Positions 52,076 to 60,925 of a stretch of 64,000 nucleotides of DNA are shown one piece after another. The notes beneath the pieces were generated by a model that saw nothing but the letters and a program-made list of their open reading frames with translations, was not told the DNA's origin and did not search any database. Each line of letters begins with the position of its first letter. Position 1 is the stretch's first letter. Location: contig CAKSIT010000009.1 in NCBI GenBank assembly GCA_934462925.1, positions 1 through 64,000 of the forward strand, in the 5' to 3' direction. Both the position numbers and the translations under genes were made by a program. This DNA is from an uncultured Oscillospiraceae bacterium. Lineage in GTDB: Bacteria; Bacillota; Clostridia; Oscillospirales; Ruminococcaceae.

Positions 52076-52751
52076 AAAACTGCTTAGCGACGCTTCGTCG
52101 CTTCTCTCGGGGCTTGATTTCACTACCCAGCTTGCAACGCTCTCGGTGGGCAAGATACTTTTTACGCTCCTTACTGCGACGGTGTGCGGGCTTATAGTGT
52201 ACCTTGTGTACCGCTTTTTCTACAGGGGCGTTGTGTACTCCGAAAACTTCAACATTCTTATCGTGCTTACTACTGTCGTTACGGCGTTCGTTATCATGAC
52301 GATAAGCGCGAACATTGTGCTGTCGCTCGGCATGGTAGGCGCGCTGTCAATCGTGCGCTTCCGCGCGGCTGTCAAAGACCCTCTCGACATAGGCTTCCTT
52401 TTCTGGGGGATTGCCGCGGGCATTACCGCGGGCGCGCAGCTTTACTGGGTTGCGTTCCTCGGCACGGTGGGCATTGCAATAATCTACATACTTCTCACCA
52501 TATTTAAGAAAGAGCGCCGCAGCTACCTTCTGATAGTGCGCTACGCCGCATCGGAGGAGATGAACATCAACGGTCTTCTCGGAAATATGCGCTATAAGCT
52601 TAAAAGCAAAACGCAGACGGGAGAAAGCGTTGAGCTTACGGTTGAAGTAAAGATAAAGAACAACGACATGAGCTACGTTTCCCGCTTTAACGCAATTGAG
52701 GGCGTTGAGAGCGTGACAATGCTCGAATACAGCGGCGAATACATGAGCTGA
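52065..52751 (+). CDS. DUF4956 membrane protein, partner of the VTC protein
   Basis: 228 residues. Four to five membrane segments (about 28-50, 60-85, 90-105 and 112-145), then a cytosolic domain with beta strands (SYLLIVRYAASEEMNI, SVELTVEVKIKNN). Conserved block MVGALSIVRFRAAVKDPLDI. Usually encoded beside VTC proteins, so it probably forms their membrane channel or anchor (inference from the recurrent pair). Confidence 0.85.
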   Translation: MISEKLLSDASSLLSGLDFTTQLATLSVGKILFTLLTATVCGLIVYLVYRFFYRGVVYSENFNILIVLTTVVTAFVIMTISANIVLSLGMVGALSIVRFRAAVKDPLDIGFLFWGIAAGITAGAQLYWVAFLGTVGIAIIYILLTIFKKERRSYLLIVRYAASEEMNINGLLGNMRYKLKSKTQTGESVELTVEVKIKNNDMSYVSRFNAIEGVESVTMLEYSGEYMS

Positions 52752-52799
52752 ACGCCGTCACGCCCTGTCGGACGGACGCTATACTAAAGGAGAACAGCA

Positions 52800-53573
52800 A
52801 TGATACTTACCATCGACGTTGGAAACACAAATACCGTTATCGGCGGATTTGATGAGAAAGACGTTCTCTGCTTCGAGTCGCGCATTTCCACGGACCGCTA
52901 CCGCATGGAAGACCAGTACGCGATAACGCTTGTGGACATACTGTCCCTCTACGGGCATACGCCCGACGAGGTAAAGGGCGCGATAATATCCTCGGTAGTT
53001 CCCCCCGTAACGCCGCAGATAAAGGGCGCGGCGGAAAAGGTGTGCCGCTGCCGCGTGCTTACGGTAGGCCCCGGGATAAAGACGGGACTCAACATCAGGA
53101 TAGACGAACCCGCTTCTCTCGGCGCGGACATGGCAGCCGTGGCCGTCGGCGCAAAGGAGCATTACCCCCTGCCCGCAGTAGTTATCGACCTCGGCACGGC
53201 GACAAAGATACTTGCGGTAGACAAAACGGGCGCTTTTGTCGGCGGGATAATAGCCCCCGGCATTAAAATCTCCGCAGAAGCGCTCGCGCAGAAAACGGCA
53301 AGCCTGCCGCTCATAAGCATTTCGGGCGAAGCGCCCCGCCGCGTTATCGGCACTAACACCATAGACTGTATGCGCTCGGGTATGCTTTACGGCACGGCGT
53401 TCATGCTGGACGGCATGACGGAGCATTTTGAGCGCGAGCTTGGCGAAAAATGCACGGTCATTGCAACGGGCGGTTTTTCTTCCGTTGTAGAGCCGCTGTG
53501 CAGCCGCGATTTTATCCTCGACAAGAGCCTTATACTAAAGGGGCTGCTCGACATCTACAAAAAGAACTGCTGA
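52800..53573 (+). CDS. coaX: Type III pantothenate kinase
   Basis: 257 residues. DVGNTNTVIGGF phosphate loop, GPGIKTGLNIRIDEPASLGA, DMAAVAVGA, VIDLGTATK and VIATGGFSSV. First step of coenzyme A synthesis. AAGGAGAACAGCA precedes the ATG. Followed by an ECF transporter subunit that may bring in pantothenate. Confidence 0.96.
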   Translation: MILTIDVGNTNTVIGGFDEKDVLCFESRISTDRYRMEDQYAITLVDILSLYGHTPDEVKGAIISSVVPPVTPQIKGAAEKVCRCRVLTVGPGIKTGLNIRIDEPASLGADMAAVAVGAKEHYPLPAVVIDLGTATKILAVDKTGAFVGGIIAPGIKISAEALAQKTASLPLISISGEAPRRVIGTNTIDCMRSGMLYGTAFMLDGMTEHFERELGEKCTVIATGGFSSVVEPLCSRDFILDKSLILKGLLDIYKKNC

Positions 53574-53733
53574 GAGGGCGGCGTTTTCTTAAGCCTGTTG
53601 AAAAAATCAATCTTTCCCGCTCATGGGAGTTTTTCGACGGTTTATTTTCTCTGGGGTCTGCGGGCATTGCCCGTAAATATATACCCGCGGTACATCGGGA
53701 GCATTGACCCGAGTGCCAGCAAAGGAGTCTGTA
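53574..53733. repeat. Spacer with TCGAAAAA-type palindrome
   Basis: GTTGAAAAA (53596-53604) and TTTTTCGAC (53630-53638) can pair in part, like the CTGTCGAAAAAG...CTTTTCCGACAG unit at 54376. May act as the coaX terminator. AAAGGAG of the next gene is at its right end. Confidence 0.4.
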
Positions 53734-54339
53734 ATGGACAACAACATTCGCCCCGAAAAGGGCAAACGCTTTGACACGGCGGCGCTTGTAACGCTAGCGC
53801 TGCTTACGGCGATAGTCGCCGTATTGCAGGGGCTGTCGGTCGGAATCAGGTTCGGAATGTTCAGCATTACGCTGACGCTTGTGCCGATAATCGTCGGCGC
53901 TGCGCTTTACGGCTGGAAAGCGGGCGCGTGGCTCGGCGGAGTTTTCGGCGTGGTGGTGCTTCTCACCGACGCGGGCGCGTTCCTCGCGGTGAACATTCCG
54001 GGGACTATAGTAACGGTGCTTGCAAAGGGCATAGCCGCAGGCGCTGCCGCAGGGCTTATCTACACGCTTATCGCCAAAAAGAACAGCACCGCCGCAGTTA
54101 TCGCCGCCGCAGCGGTATCGCCCATAGTAAACACGGGTATCTTCCTGCTGGGCTGCCGCGTGTTCTTCTGGGACTTTATAGGGCAGATTGCCATAGGCGA
54201 GGGCTTTGAAAGCGCGGGCGCGTACATCATATTCGGCATGGTGGGAATAAACTTCCTCATCGAGCTTGGCGTGAACCTCGTTCTGAGCTCCGCTATCGTC
54301 ACCATTGTAAATCTGGCAAAGAAAAAACGCAAGGCATAA
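53734..54339 (+). CDS. ECF transporter S component, probably for pantothenate
   Basis: 201 residues, six hydrophobic segments (TAALVTLALLTAIVAVLQGL, MFSITLTLVPIIVGAALYGW, GAWLGGVFGVVVLLTDAGAF). The order and the PIIVGA...G...G...G pattern fit ECF substrate-binding subunits. Start ATG at 53734 after AAAGGAG. Position after coaX points to pantothenate, the PanT role, but the ligand is inferred. The shared energy module EcfAAT is not in this window. Confidence 0.82.
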   Translation: MDNNIRPEKGKRFDTAALVTLALLTAIVAVLQGLSVGIRFGMFSITLTLVPIIVGAALYGWKAGAWLGGVFGVVVLLTDAGAFLAVNIPGTIVTVLAKGIAAGAAAGLIYTLIAKKNSTAAVIAAAAVSPIVNTGIFLLGCRVFFWDFIGQIAIGEGFESAGAYIIFGMVGINFLIELGVNLVLSSAIVTIVNLAKKKRKA

Positions 54340-54347
54340 AAAATACC

Positions 54348-54434
54348 GACCGCCCTCAATCCGAGGGCGGTCGAGTCTGTCGAAAAAGTCTTGCGACTTT
54401 TCCGACAGGAACATCCACACTGCGCTCACGGTTG
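54348..54434. repeat. Terminator-like hairpin plus TCGAAAAA-type palindrome
   Basis: GACCGCCCTC/GAGGGCGGTC (54348-54372) lies just after the S-component stop codon. Then CTGTCGAAAAAGTC..GACTTTTCCGACAG and GAACATCCACACTGCGC, the same unit as at 30271-30333. Confidence 0.6.
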
Positions 54435-54442
54435 CGTGAGCG

Positions 54443-54609
54443 CAGCGCGGATGTTTCGTCCTGCGAAAATCCTCCCATATAAAAGCTCTTGTCGTTTCAA
54501 CGCTCTTATACGTATTGCGCTCGGCGTCATGCTTGAATACGACATATTCCTTCGCACCGGGTATCGGCTTCCGGTAAAGCGTTACCTCGCCGTACGTCAT
54601 GCCGTTCAC
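54443..54609 (-). pseudogene. Possible gene remnant
   Basis: Minus-strand reading MNGMTYGEVTLYRKPIPGAK, then EYVVFKHDAERNTYKSVETT, RAFIWEDF looks like real protein but has an in-frame stop just upstream, no ribosome site, and runs into the palindromic repeat. Family unknown. Confidence 0.3.
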
Positions 54610-54672
54610 GCTCTAGGGCAGGCACGGTGTTTTCGGGTCTGCCGCCGAATCCTCTCACCGCGCACCCCCGAA

Positions 54673-55884
54673 TCAGCCCATAGCCGCCGTAAAGAGCGCC
54701 GCCGAATCTCCCGACAGCATAAACGGCAGCGGAATGCTGTGCGCACCGCCAAACAGCATAAGCTGCTCGCCCGAGGGCGATATCAGCACGGGATAGGTGT
54801 CGCTTATAAACATGGGCGCGTCCGTTTCGTCAAAATTCCTGCCGCCGCTGCGCGAAAGCTCAAGCGTTACGAACGAGGGCTGCTCAGGCTCTGTCGTAAT
54901 GCTCCACCAGCCGCTCCAGCACTCCTCGTATTCCGTTTCGCCCGCGCTGCGCCTGTCAATGCTCACAGAGCCTACTGAAGCGCCCGCGCCCGTGCCGTCA
55001 AGGCGGAACGTAAGCTCAAACTGCGCCAGCGCGCTGTCCCATGCGAGCGTCTGCACCGTCCATGTCGCGCCGTCAGCTGAAAGCCCCTCGGCGGTAGGTC
55101 CCGCCCAGCCCTCTTCAAGATACATACCGACAGCGCCCTGCCTGTCGTTATAATTCGTGACGTCCGCTGCAAGCTCCGCGCCGTCCGCGGATATCGGAAG
55201 GCTTATTCTGCCGTAAGCGTTAAGCATGGGCTGCCACTCGCACGCCGCTCCGCCGGAAACTACGGTTATGGCTGTGTCGGGATTGTCGGTATTCCCGCCG
55301 ACGTTGCAGAACACCAGAAGCGGCTCGCCGCTCTCGGAGCGGTACAGCACCTCGTCCGTCAGAAAGCTCTGCGAATCGTCGTTCCACGAAACGCGGTTTA
55401 CCGCTGCAGAAGCCGCCTCGTCGCGCGGAATTATGCAGAACAGATACCCCGCGCTGCCTATCGTGCGCTCCTCGGGTATTTCCGCGATAAAGGGAGCGTC
55501 CGTCAGCAGGTTGGGGCTGCTTCCGCGCAGCCATTCCGCAAGCGGCGCCGCATGTGCCGCAGGGAAATATCCGAGATACGCCGCCGCGAAAAGCTCCTCC
55601 CCGCCGATTTCCGCGCGGATATCGGCAAGCCCTCCGTCGCCCGATATAATCGTTTCAGGGGCGGAAGGTTCAGCCGCCGTTTCTTCGGACGGAGCAGGCT
55701 CGCTTTCAGCTTTCGTGGAAGCCTGCGCGGGCGCGGTGCGCTCCGATTCCTCCGTAACGCTCTGCGCGCTTTCCGCGCTTACCGCTGCGGAAGAAGCGCT
55801 GTCAGCGACGCTCTGCCCGCTGTCTGCGCAAGCAGAAAGCATTACAACGCCCGCGCAGAGCGTGAAAAGTACAATTTTTCTCAT
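54673..55884 (-). CDS. Large lipoprotein, unknown function
   Basis: 403 residues. Lipoprotein signal with box LSAC (residues about 16-19), then a Ser/Ala/Glu-rich spacer to about 80, and a mostly beta C-terminal domain of about 320 residues (AYGRISLPISADGAELAADV, FRLDGTGAGASVGSVSIDRR). No known enzyme motif. Its ATG overlaps the stop of the small gene before it, so the two are translated together. Confidence 0.7.
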   Translation of the reverse strand: MRKIVLFTLCAGVVMLSACADSGQSVADSASSAAVSAESAQSVTEESERTAPAQASTKAESEPAPSEETAAEPSAPETIISGDGGLADIRAEIGGEELFAAAYLGYFPAAHAAPLAEWLRGSSPNLLTDAPFIAEIPEERTIGSAGYLFCIIPRDEAASAAVNRVSWNDDSQSFLTDEVLYRSESGEPLLVFCNVGGNTDNPDTAITVVSGGAACEWQPMLNAYGRISLPISADGAELAADVTNYNDRQGAVGMYLEEGWAGPTAEGLSADGATWTVQTLAWDSALAQFELTFRLDGTGAGASVGSVSIDRRSAGETEYEECWSGWWSITTEPEQPSFVTLELSRSGGRNFDETDAPMFISDTYPVLISPSGEQLMLFGGAHSIPLPFMLSGDSAALFTAAMG

Positions 55885-56171
55885 GCCGCTCCCCCCTTAC
55901 GCCCACGGGTCCTGCTCTGCGGGGTGGCGCCGTTGAAATACGCGCGTGGCAGGTACTCCCTGCCGCGCAGGAACTGCACGTCATAGGGCGTCATGGGGCG
56001 CGGTCCGCGAAGCATATTCATGGCTTCAACGCCCTCGTCATTGTTTTTTATGTAAAGCTCCGGCGCGCACAGAAACAGCGCGCAGGTGTTCTCGGGCGCG
56101 GAAAGCCCCATCTGCGCCGCCGCCTTAAATTCCGCAATGCCTGCGGGGAACGCCGTTAATGTTACCTGCAT
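55881..56171 (-). CDS. Small protein of a clostridial unknown family
   Basis: 96 residues. EFKAAAQMGLSAPENTCALF, LRGPRPMTPYDVQFLRG and YLPRAYFNGATPQ recall a family of unknown function (DUF6935-like, from memory) common in Ruminococcus. The last part is rich in Arg and Gly. Four-base overlap with the lipoprotein gene. ATG preceded by GGAGGAAAACTAT. Confidence 0.6.
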   Translation of the reverse strand: MQVTLTAFPAGIAEFKAAAQMGLSAPENTCALFLCAPELYIKNNDEGVEAMNMLRGPRPMTPYDVQFLRGREYLPRAYFNGATPQSRTRGRKGGAA

Positions 56172-56334
56172 ATAGTTTTCCTCCTATGGTGTAATGGTGT
56201 GTTCTTCCACCTTAATTTTAACATAACCGCGCATAAAGCGCCCCCTACTTTTGTACGGTATTTCGTAATTTTTAAGCGGTTAAATCCCGCCGGGGCGCGC
56301 CCGGACGGGATAAATATAATGCAGCTATGCTTTA

Positions 56335-58158
56335 TCAGCCAAATTTCAGCTCGGGAAACCTGCCGCCAAGCGCGCGCTCGAACTCCCCGAGAGCGCTGTC
56401 GCGCGGGAAGCCGTCCTCAAGAACGCGCATGACCGCCGTCAGCGCGGCTTCCGCAATCGCCTCGTCATAGACGGAAGAGCCGCACTCGCCGAGCCGCTGC
56501 GCGCTTTCTATAAGCACGGGGTACTCGTTCTGCCCGCCGAGCAGGCTGTTGCGCCTGTCAATGCCGCTCATTGCCTTTACGTTGTTCACAAAGTCGCCCT
56601 CGACAAGATTCAGCTGCTGCACGGACTGCTCGTTTATGCAGGCGTACTCTATGAACTGCCTTGCAAGGCTCGCGTTGTCGCAGCGCTCGGGTACGGCTAT
56701 GTACGTGCCGCCCCAGTACCAGCCCGCAGGGCCTTCGCATACCGCCATGCTGCATTTCCCGCCGTCCGAGAACTGATGCAGCAGCACCGAATACTCGTAC
56801 TCCAGAAGCCCCCACGACGGCACAAATTCGCCGAGCGCCCGTCCGTCGGGGATAGCGCCGAACCATTCATCGGTCCACGTCGTGCAGCGCGCGTCAACGC
56901 CGCCTGCGCGCATTTTCTCCGCAAAATCAAGCAGACCCTCAACCTGCTTCATGTCAAGCACGCCGTCCTTTACCCAGCTGCCGCCAAGCCCCGCTATATA
57001 CGCCCTGAACATTCCGCCGTAGAGCGACGATACGAGCGCCGTTTTGCCGCCGCTCGCCTTGCCGAGCCGCTCGCCCGTCTGCGCGAACGCGTCCCAGTCC
57101 TTTACAAGCTCCTGCATTTCCTCGGGCGAGGTAACGCCGAGATATTGCTGCGCAAGGTCGGTTCTGTAAACAAAAGCCCCCGGCGACGGGTAGACGCACG
57201 CCGCCATGAACGTACCGTCCGCCGCCGTGCCGCCCGCAAGCGTGTACGGCAGCGCCTGCGCGAAATCGTTCTTCTCAAATCCGAGCTTAGAAAGCGGCGC
57301 GATAACGTCCGCTGTGTTAATAAGCTCCTGAACGTCGTCCGCGCCCACAAGGATAACGTCAACGTCGTCCGCGCTGCTTACGGCTTTAAGGTAATCGTCC
57401 TTTTCATAGGGGTAGTCAACGTACATCACGTTGATTTTACCGCCCGTGTATTCCGCAAAGCCGTCCGCAATGATATCCGCAGAACCCATTGCCAGTATGG
57501 TGAACGTCTCGCCGTCGTCCGCGAGCGAGTTTTCGCTTGCCCTGCCGGGTATCATAACCTCGCTGAAGCTCCCGCAGACCGCCTTGCCGTTCACCTTTTT
57601 GTACGCCCTCACCTTGAACCTGAACACGCCCGCGCGCGCGCCCGGCTTTATTATGCTGTAGCTTGTCTTTCCCGTCGCGGCAAGGCGCTTGTACTCCCCG
57701 CCGTCCACGCTGTAGTAAAGCTGGTAGCCGCCCGCGCCCCTCACCTTATTCCACGAGAGCGTAAGCGTTTTGTCGGACTGCGTTATTTCAAGCACGGGCG
57801 CAGCGGGGCGTATTTTGAAGCTAAGCGTTTTGCTGCCCTTGTAGCCGCCCATTCCCTTGATAACGGCGCTTGCCGTGCCAACGCCCTTGTTGTTAGTGTA
57901 GGTCACGGTGTAGTCCTTGCCGAGAACGAGCGTTTTTGCGCCGTCCTTTACCGTTACATTTGGTTTAAGCGGTTTGCCCGTGCATATCTGCGTTGGTATC
58001 CTGCCGAATTTAAGCGAGGATATACTCGCGCTGCCTGCAAGCTGCGCGCTCTGCACGTACGCGGTTTCGGGCTGCGCGGGGTAATACTCCGCCTGCGCGG
58101 AAATGCCCGCTGCGAGCGCAAGCGCGATAATTGCTGAGATGGTTCGTTTCATGGTCAT
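56335..58158 (-). CDS. Secreted solute-binding protein with Ig-like and FN3 domains in front
   Basis: 607 residues. Signal peptide (TMKRTISAIIALALAAGISA), an Ig-like repeat (KDYTVTYTNNKGVGTASAVI, KGMGGYKGSKTLSFKI, about 40-115), an FN3 domain (LTLSWNKVRGAGGYQLYYSV, about 118-205) and then a type 1 extracellular solute-binding fold (FTILAMGSADIIADGFAEYT ... GWYWGGTYIAVPERC, about 220-600). No lipobox is seen. The start ATG at 58158 has AAAGGAG eight bases before it. No transporter permease is nearby, so it may bind a polymer outside rather than feed an importer (inference). Confidence 0.8.
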   Translation of the reverse strand: MTMKRTISAIIALALAAGISAQAEYYPAQPETAYVQSAQLAGSASISSLKFGRIPTQICTGKPLKPNVTVKDGAKTLVLGKDYTVTYTNNKGVGTASAVIKGMGGYKGSKTLSFKIRPAAPVLEITQSDKTLTLSWNKVRGAGGYQLYYSVDGGEYKRLAATGKTSYSIIKPGARAGVFRFKVRAYKKVNGKAVCGSFSEVMIPGRASENSLADDGETFTILAMGSADIIADGFAEYTGGKINVMYVDYPYEKDDYLKAVSSADDVDVILVGADDVQELINTADVIAPLSKLGFEKNDFAQALPYTLAGGTAADGTFMAACVYPSPGAFVYRTDLAQQYLGVTSPEEMQELVKDWDAFAQTGERLGKASGGKTALVSSLYGGMFRAYIAGLGGSWVKDGVLDMKQVEGLLDFAEKMRAGGVDARCTTWTDEWFGAIPDGRALGEFVPSWGLLEYEYSVLLHQFSDGGKCSMAVCEGPAGWYWGGTYIAVPERCDNASLARQFIEYACINEQSVQQLNLVEGDFVNNVKAMSGIDRRNSLLGGQNEYPVLIESAQRLGECGSSVYDEAIAEAALTAVMRVLEDGFPRDSALGEFERALGGRFPELKFG

Positions 58159-58209
58159 TTTTGCTTCTCCTTTGCTGTAATTTTTGGTGTGAACAGTACG
58201 CCTGATTAT

Positions 58210-58238
58210 ATGATAGCACAGATAATTTTTGTTGTCAA
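58210..58238 (-). promoter_or_regulatory. Promoter of the fused solute-binding gene
   Basis: Minus strand TTGACA (58238-58233), 17 bases, TATCAT (58215-58210). Confidence 0.75.
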
Positions 58239-58335
58239 TAAGGTGGGGAAATTTTTTTGCAATTTTTGGGCGTACCATGCAAAAACACTCCATACGCAGT
58301 CGCGCCTATTAAAAGCATTCCGCATTGCAGCGCCC

Positions 58336-58800
58336 TTACAACAGCTTGTCAAGCTCCTTTATAAGCCGCTCTTTCATCTCCTTAAGCTCGCTTTGGCTCG
58401 GGCGGTTATCGTCGTCGTACATTTTCTCCATAGGATACCACCACACAGGACCTCTGCCGTTATTGCCGTAGCCCTCTATGTCGCCGCTTCTTCTGGGGAA
58501 CAGATGCCAATGCAGATGTGCGTCGCCGTTGCCCAGCAGCTCGCAGTTCATCTTTTCCGCGCCAAACGCGCGTGAAACAGCCTCTGCTACAACCGACATT
58601 TCATTTAAGAACTTCTGCCGCTCCTCGGGCGGGAGATGGAAAATCTCCGTTTTACCGCCGTGTTCCTTATAAAGAAAAAGCGTGTACCCGTAAAAGTGCT
58701 GGTTATCGCCAAGCACCACGTATCCCGTTTCAAGCTCCTTTACAAAATACGGGTTCGCGCCGTTCTTTATCATCTCTATCCTGTCGCATATAAAGCACAT
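58336..58800 (-). CDS. HIT family hydrolase
   Basis: 154 residues. CFICDRIEM N-terminal pair of cysteines, GYVVLGDNQHFYGYTLF, and the histidine triad HLHWHLFPR (about 90-98). Probable nucleotide hydrolase or transferase. Start ATG at 58800 after GGAGGTAATA; the longer frame to 58863 has no ribosome site. Confidence 0.88.
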   Translation of the reverse strand: MCFICDRIEMIKNGANPYFVKELETGYVVLGDNQHFYGYTLFLYKEHGGKTEIFHLPPEERQKFLNEMSVVAEAVSRAFGAEKMNCELLGNGDAHLHWHLFPRRSGDIEGYGNNGRGPVWWYPMEKMYDDDNRPSQSELKEMKERLIKELDKLL

Positions 58801-58829
58801 ATTATTACCTCCGTACAGCCTTTTGTTAT

Positions 58830-58859
58830 ATTTTAGCACACGCAAACAGCGCCTGTCAA
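58830..58859 (-). promoter_or_regulatory. Promoter of the HIT gene
   Basis: Minus strand TTGACA (58859-58854), 18 bases, TAAAAT (58835-58830). Confidence 0.7.
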
Positions 58860-58872
58860 GCAAAATAATTTA

Positions 58873-58901
58873 TTGCCAAACCCGCCAAAACGTGCTATAC
58901 T
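58873..58901 (+). promoter_or_regulatory. Promoter of the TfoX-like gene
   Basis: TTGCCA (58873-58878), 17 bases, TATACT (58896-58901). Divergent from the HIT promoter, which it partly adjoins. Confidence 0.6.
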
Positions 58902-58942
58902 TATAGCAACCCCTGCGGACTATTAGAAGAAAGGCGGAAATC

Positions 58943-59257
58943 ATGTCAACCTCAAAGGAATACATAGAATTTGTGTGCGAGCAGCTTGCAGGCACGGAAG
59001 ATATGCGCTATAAGAAGATGTTCGGCGAGTATATGGTTTATGTGTGCGACAAGCCCGTGCTTACCGTGTGCGACAACACGGTGTACGTAAAAAAGCTCCC
59101 CGAGCTTGACGGGCTTATGCAGGGCGCGCCCTGCGGCTTCCCGTACGACGGCGCTAAGGAGCATTACATTCTCGATATCGAAAACCGCGGGCTTGCCGCG
59201 CAGGTTATAGACGTTCTCGCGCGGGTAACGCCCCTGCCGAAAAAGCGGAAGAAGTAA
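58943..59257 (+). CDS. TfoX N-terminal domain protein
   Basis: 104 residues. YKKMFGEYMVYVCDKPVLTV and GFPYDGAKEHYILDIENR match the TfoX_N fold found alone in many Clostridia. GAAAGGCGGAAATC precedes the ATG. In Haemophilus TfoX controls competence, but lone N-terminal proteins have no known role. Confidence 0.85.
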   Translation: MSTSKEYIEFVCEQLAGTEDMRYKKMFGEYMVYVCDKPVLTVCDNTVYVKKLPELDGLMQGAPCGFPYDGAKEHYILDIENRGLAAQVIDVLARVTPLPKKRKK

Positions 59258-59293
59258 GCGGTTCTCGCAGAACAGAATTTTCTACAAACTGAA

Positions 59294-59317
59294 ACCGCCC
59301 TCAAAAAAGAGGGCGGT
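59294..59317 (+). terminator. Terminator of the TfoX-like gene
   Basis: ACCGCCCTC, loop AAAAAA, GAGGGCGGT, then CAAAGTTTATT. A relative of the hairpin at 54348. Confidence 0.65.
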
Positions 59318-59332
59318 CAAAGTTTATTAAAA

Positions 59333-59491
59333 GGTCACCTCTAAAAACCTTGTTTGAGTGAAAATGTGTATAGCACACCGCCTGCTTCTTCAAGCCTCCT
59401 CGTAAGGCATACAGCCTTACTTCGTCGGCTTTCATCGCATTCGGCGCACTCTACCCATTTTCCCTTTTCAAACCGGTTTTTAGAGGTTCCC
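59333..59491. mobile_element. MITE-like element, family A, copy 5 (159 bp)
   Basis: Ends GGTCACCTCTAAAAACC and, inverted, GGGAACCTCTAAAAACC. Flanked by AAA on both sides; a full 4-base duplication is not clear. Same length and makeup as the copy at 27447. Confidence 0.85.
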
Positions 59492-59781
59492 AAAAAAGAA
59501 TCTCACTAGGCTGGCGAGAAAGGTGCAGCTGCTAGGAAACGATATTTCGGCTAGGCTTTTTGCCTGTTGCCCTTAGTTGCCCAACATCGTGTTGGGCTTT
59601 TGGGGCAACTGCACAAACGTCCTGTTTGTGCCTGCCGAATATGTAGCGTTTTTTGCGAAGCAAATAATGCGTTGACAGGAGCAGCAGGACGCTGCGAAGC
59701 GTAAGCCCAAAGCGCGGCATGGACGCCGCGCTACTAAGCTTACGCGTGCAGATGTGCCTTTATCGTCAGCCTGCGTGCGCC
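59492..59781. repeat. Palindrome cluster without genes
   Basis: GCCCAACATCGTGTTGGGC, GCACAAACGTCCTGTTTGTGC-type and GCGCGGCATGGACGCCGCGC hairpins follow each other. Their loops (ACATCGTGT, CATGGACG) resemble those within the 230-bp family A elements. No coding frame was found. Confidence 0.5.
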
Positions 59782-60906
59782 TTAAACGGTAGCTCCCTTG
59801 GTTATGTATACAGGGTAATCCGCAGAGCCTGTGAGCGTGCGGTTCTTGGAAACCGTAACGTCCTTGTCCGCTACAACGTTTATTACCGAAGCCTTCTCCT
59901 CGATAACAGCGCCCTGCATGATAATGCTGTTTCTGATAACAGCGCCCTTGCCTACCTTAACGCCGCGGAACAGCACGGAGTTCTCAACAACGCCGTCTAT
60001 AATGCACCCGTCGGCAATGAGCGAACCCTTTACGGAGCAGTCTATGCCGTACTTTGCGGGAGCGACGTCGCGAACCTTTGTGTATATGGGCGTTTCAAGC
60101 GAGAATACCTCGTGGCAGATGGAGCGGTTCATCATGTCCATGGTAGCCTTGTAGTAGGTCTTCATGCTGTCGATAAGCTCGAAGTAGCCGTCGTACTTGT
60201 AGCCGTATACCTTGAAGTCGTGCAGCTTGTGCTGGAGTATGTCGGTCTCAAAGCTGTACAGGCTGCGGCACTCGCTCTCGTGGATTATCTCCTCAAGGAA
60301 CGCGCGGCTCATAACGTAAACGTTCATTACAACGTTCATTTCGCCGCTTATAGCGGGTCTTGCGAGAACGTCGTACACCCTGTTCTCCTCGTCAACGCAC
60401 AGTATAGTCTGCGCGGTCGCTCTCTCGGTGCTGTAAACGCCCCTGCCGTATACGCAGGTGATGTCAGCGCCCGTCTTTTCGTGAGCGTCTATAACGGGTC
60501 TGATGTCCATATTCGCAACAAGGTTGCTGTCGGACATTACAACGTATTCCGCACCCGACTCGTGAATGAACTCGTACGCGCCCGCAAGAGCCTCGAGGCG
60601 GCCGCGGTACATACCGCTGCCCTCTCTGCCGTAGGGCGGGAGTATATGCAGACCGCCCGTCTTTCTTGCGAGGTCCCACTCACTGCCCATACCGAGATGG
60701 TTCATGAGGGAGTAGTAGTTCTGCTTGGTGATGATGCCCACCTGCGTAATGCCCGAATTGACCATGCCGGAAAGCGCAAAGTCAACAAGGCGGTATTTGC
60801 TCCCGAACGGTACGCTAGCCATTGCTCGGGATTTTGTAAGCTCGGGCAGAGTCTGCTCGTGCATATTAGCGAAAATAAGTCCCAGTACATTTGCCATACT
60901 TGCCAT
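59782..60906 (-). CDS. glgD: Glucose-1-phosphate adenylyltransferase subunit GlgD
   Basis: 374 residues. Nucleotidyltransferase fold (LPELTKSRAMASVPFGSKYR, LVDFALSGMVNSGI) plus left-handed beta helix (GIDCSVKGSLIADGCIIDGV, VENSVLFRGVKVGKGAVIRN). The catalytic N-terminal GGxGxRL motif is not conserved, as usual for GlgD, which modulates GlgC. ATG at 60906 after AGGAGAGTGG; GTG at 60915 is possible. 20 bases after glgC. Confidence 0.92.
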   Translation of the reverse strand: MASMANVLGLIFANMHEQTLPELTKSRAMASVPFGSKYRLVDFALSGMVNSGITQVGIITKQNYYSLMNHLGMGSEWDLARKTGGLHILPPYGREGSGMYRGRLEALAGAYEFIHESGAEYVVMSDSNLVANMDIRPVIDAHEKTGADITCVYGRGVYSTERATAQTILCVDEENRVYDVLARPAISGEMNVVMNVYVMSRAFLEEIIHESECRSLYSFETDILQHKLHDFKVYGYKYDGYFELIDSMKTYYKATMDMMNRSICHEVFSLETPIYTKVRDVAPAKYGIDCSVKGSLIADGCIIDGVVENSVLFRGVKVGKGAVIRNSIIMQGAVIEEKASVINVVADKDVTVSKNRTLTGSADYPVYITKGATV

Positions 60907-60925
60907 TGTTACCACTCTCCTTTCT

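Noticed and set aside
53794-54609. Minus-strand frame of 271 codons opposite the ECF gene
   Set aside because: Only its first 50 codons look protein-like (kept as a possible remnant); the rest is antisense to the ECF subunit.
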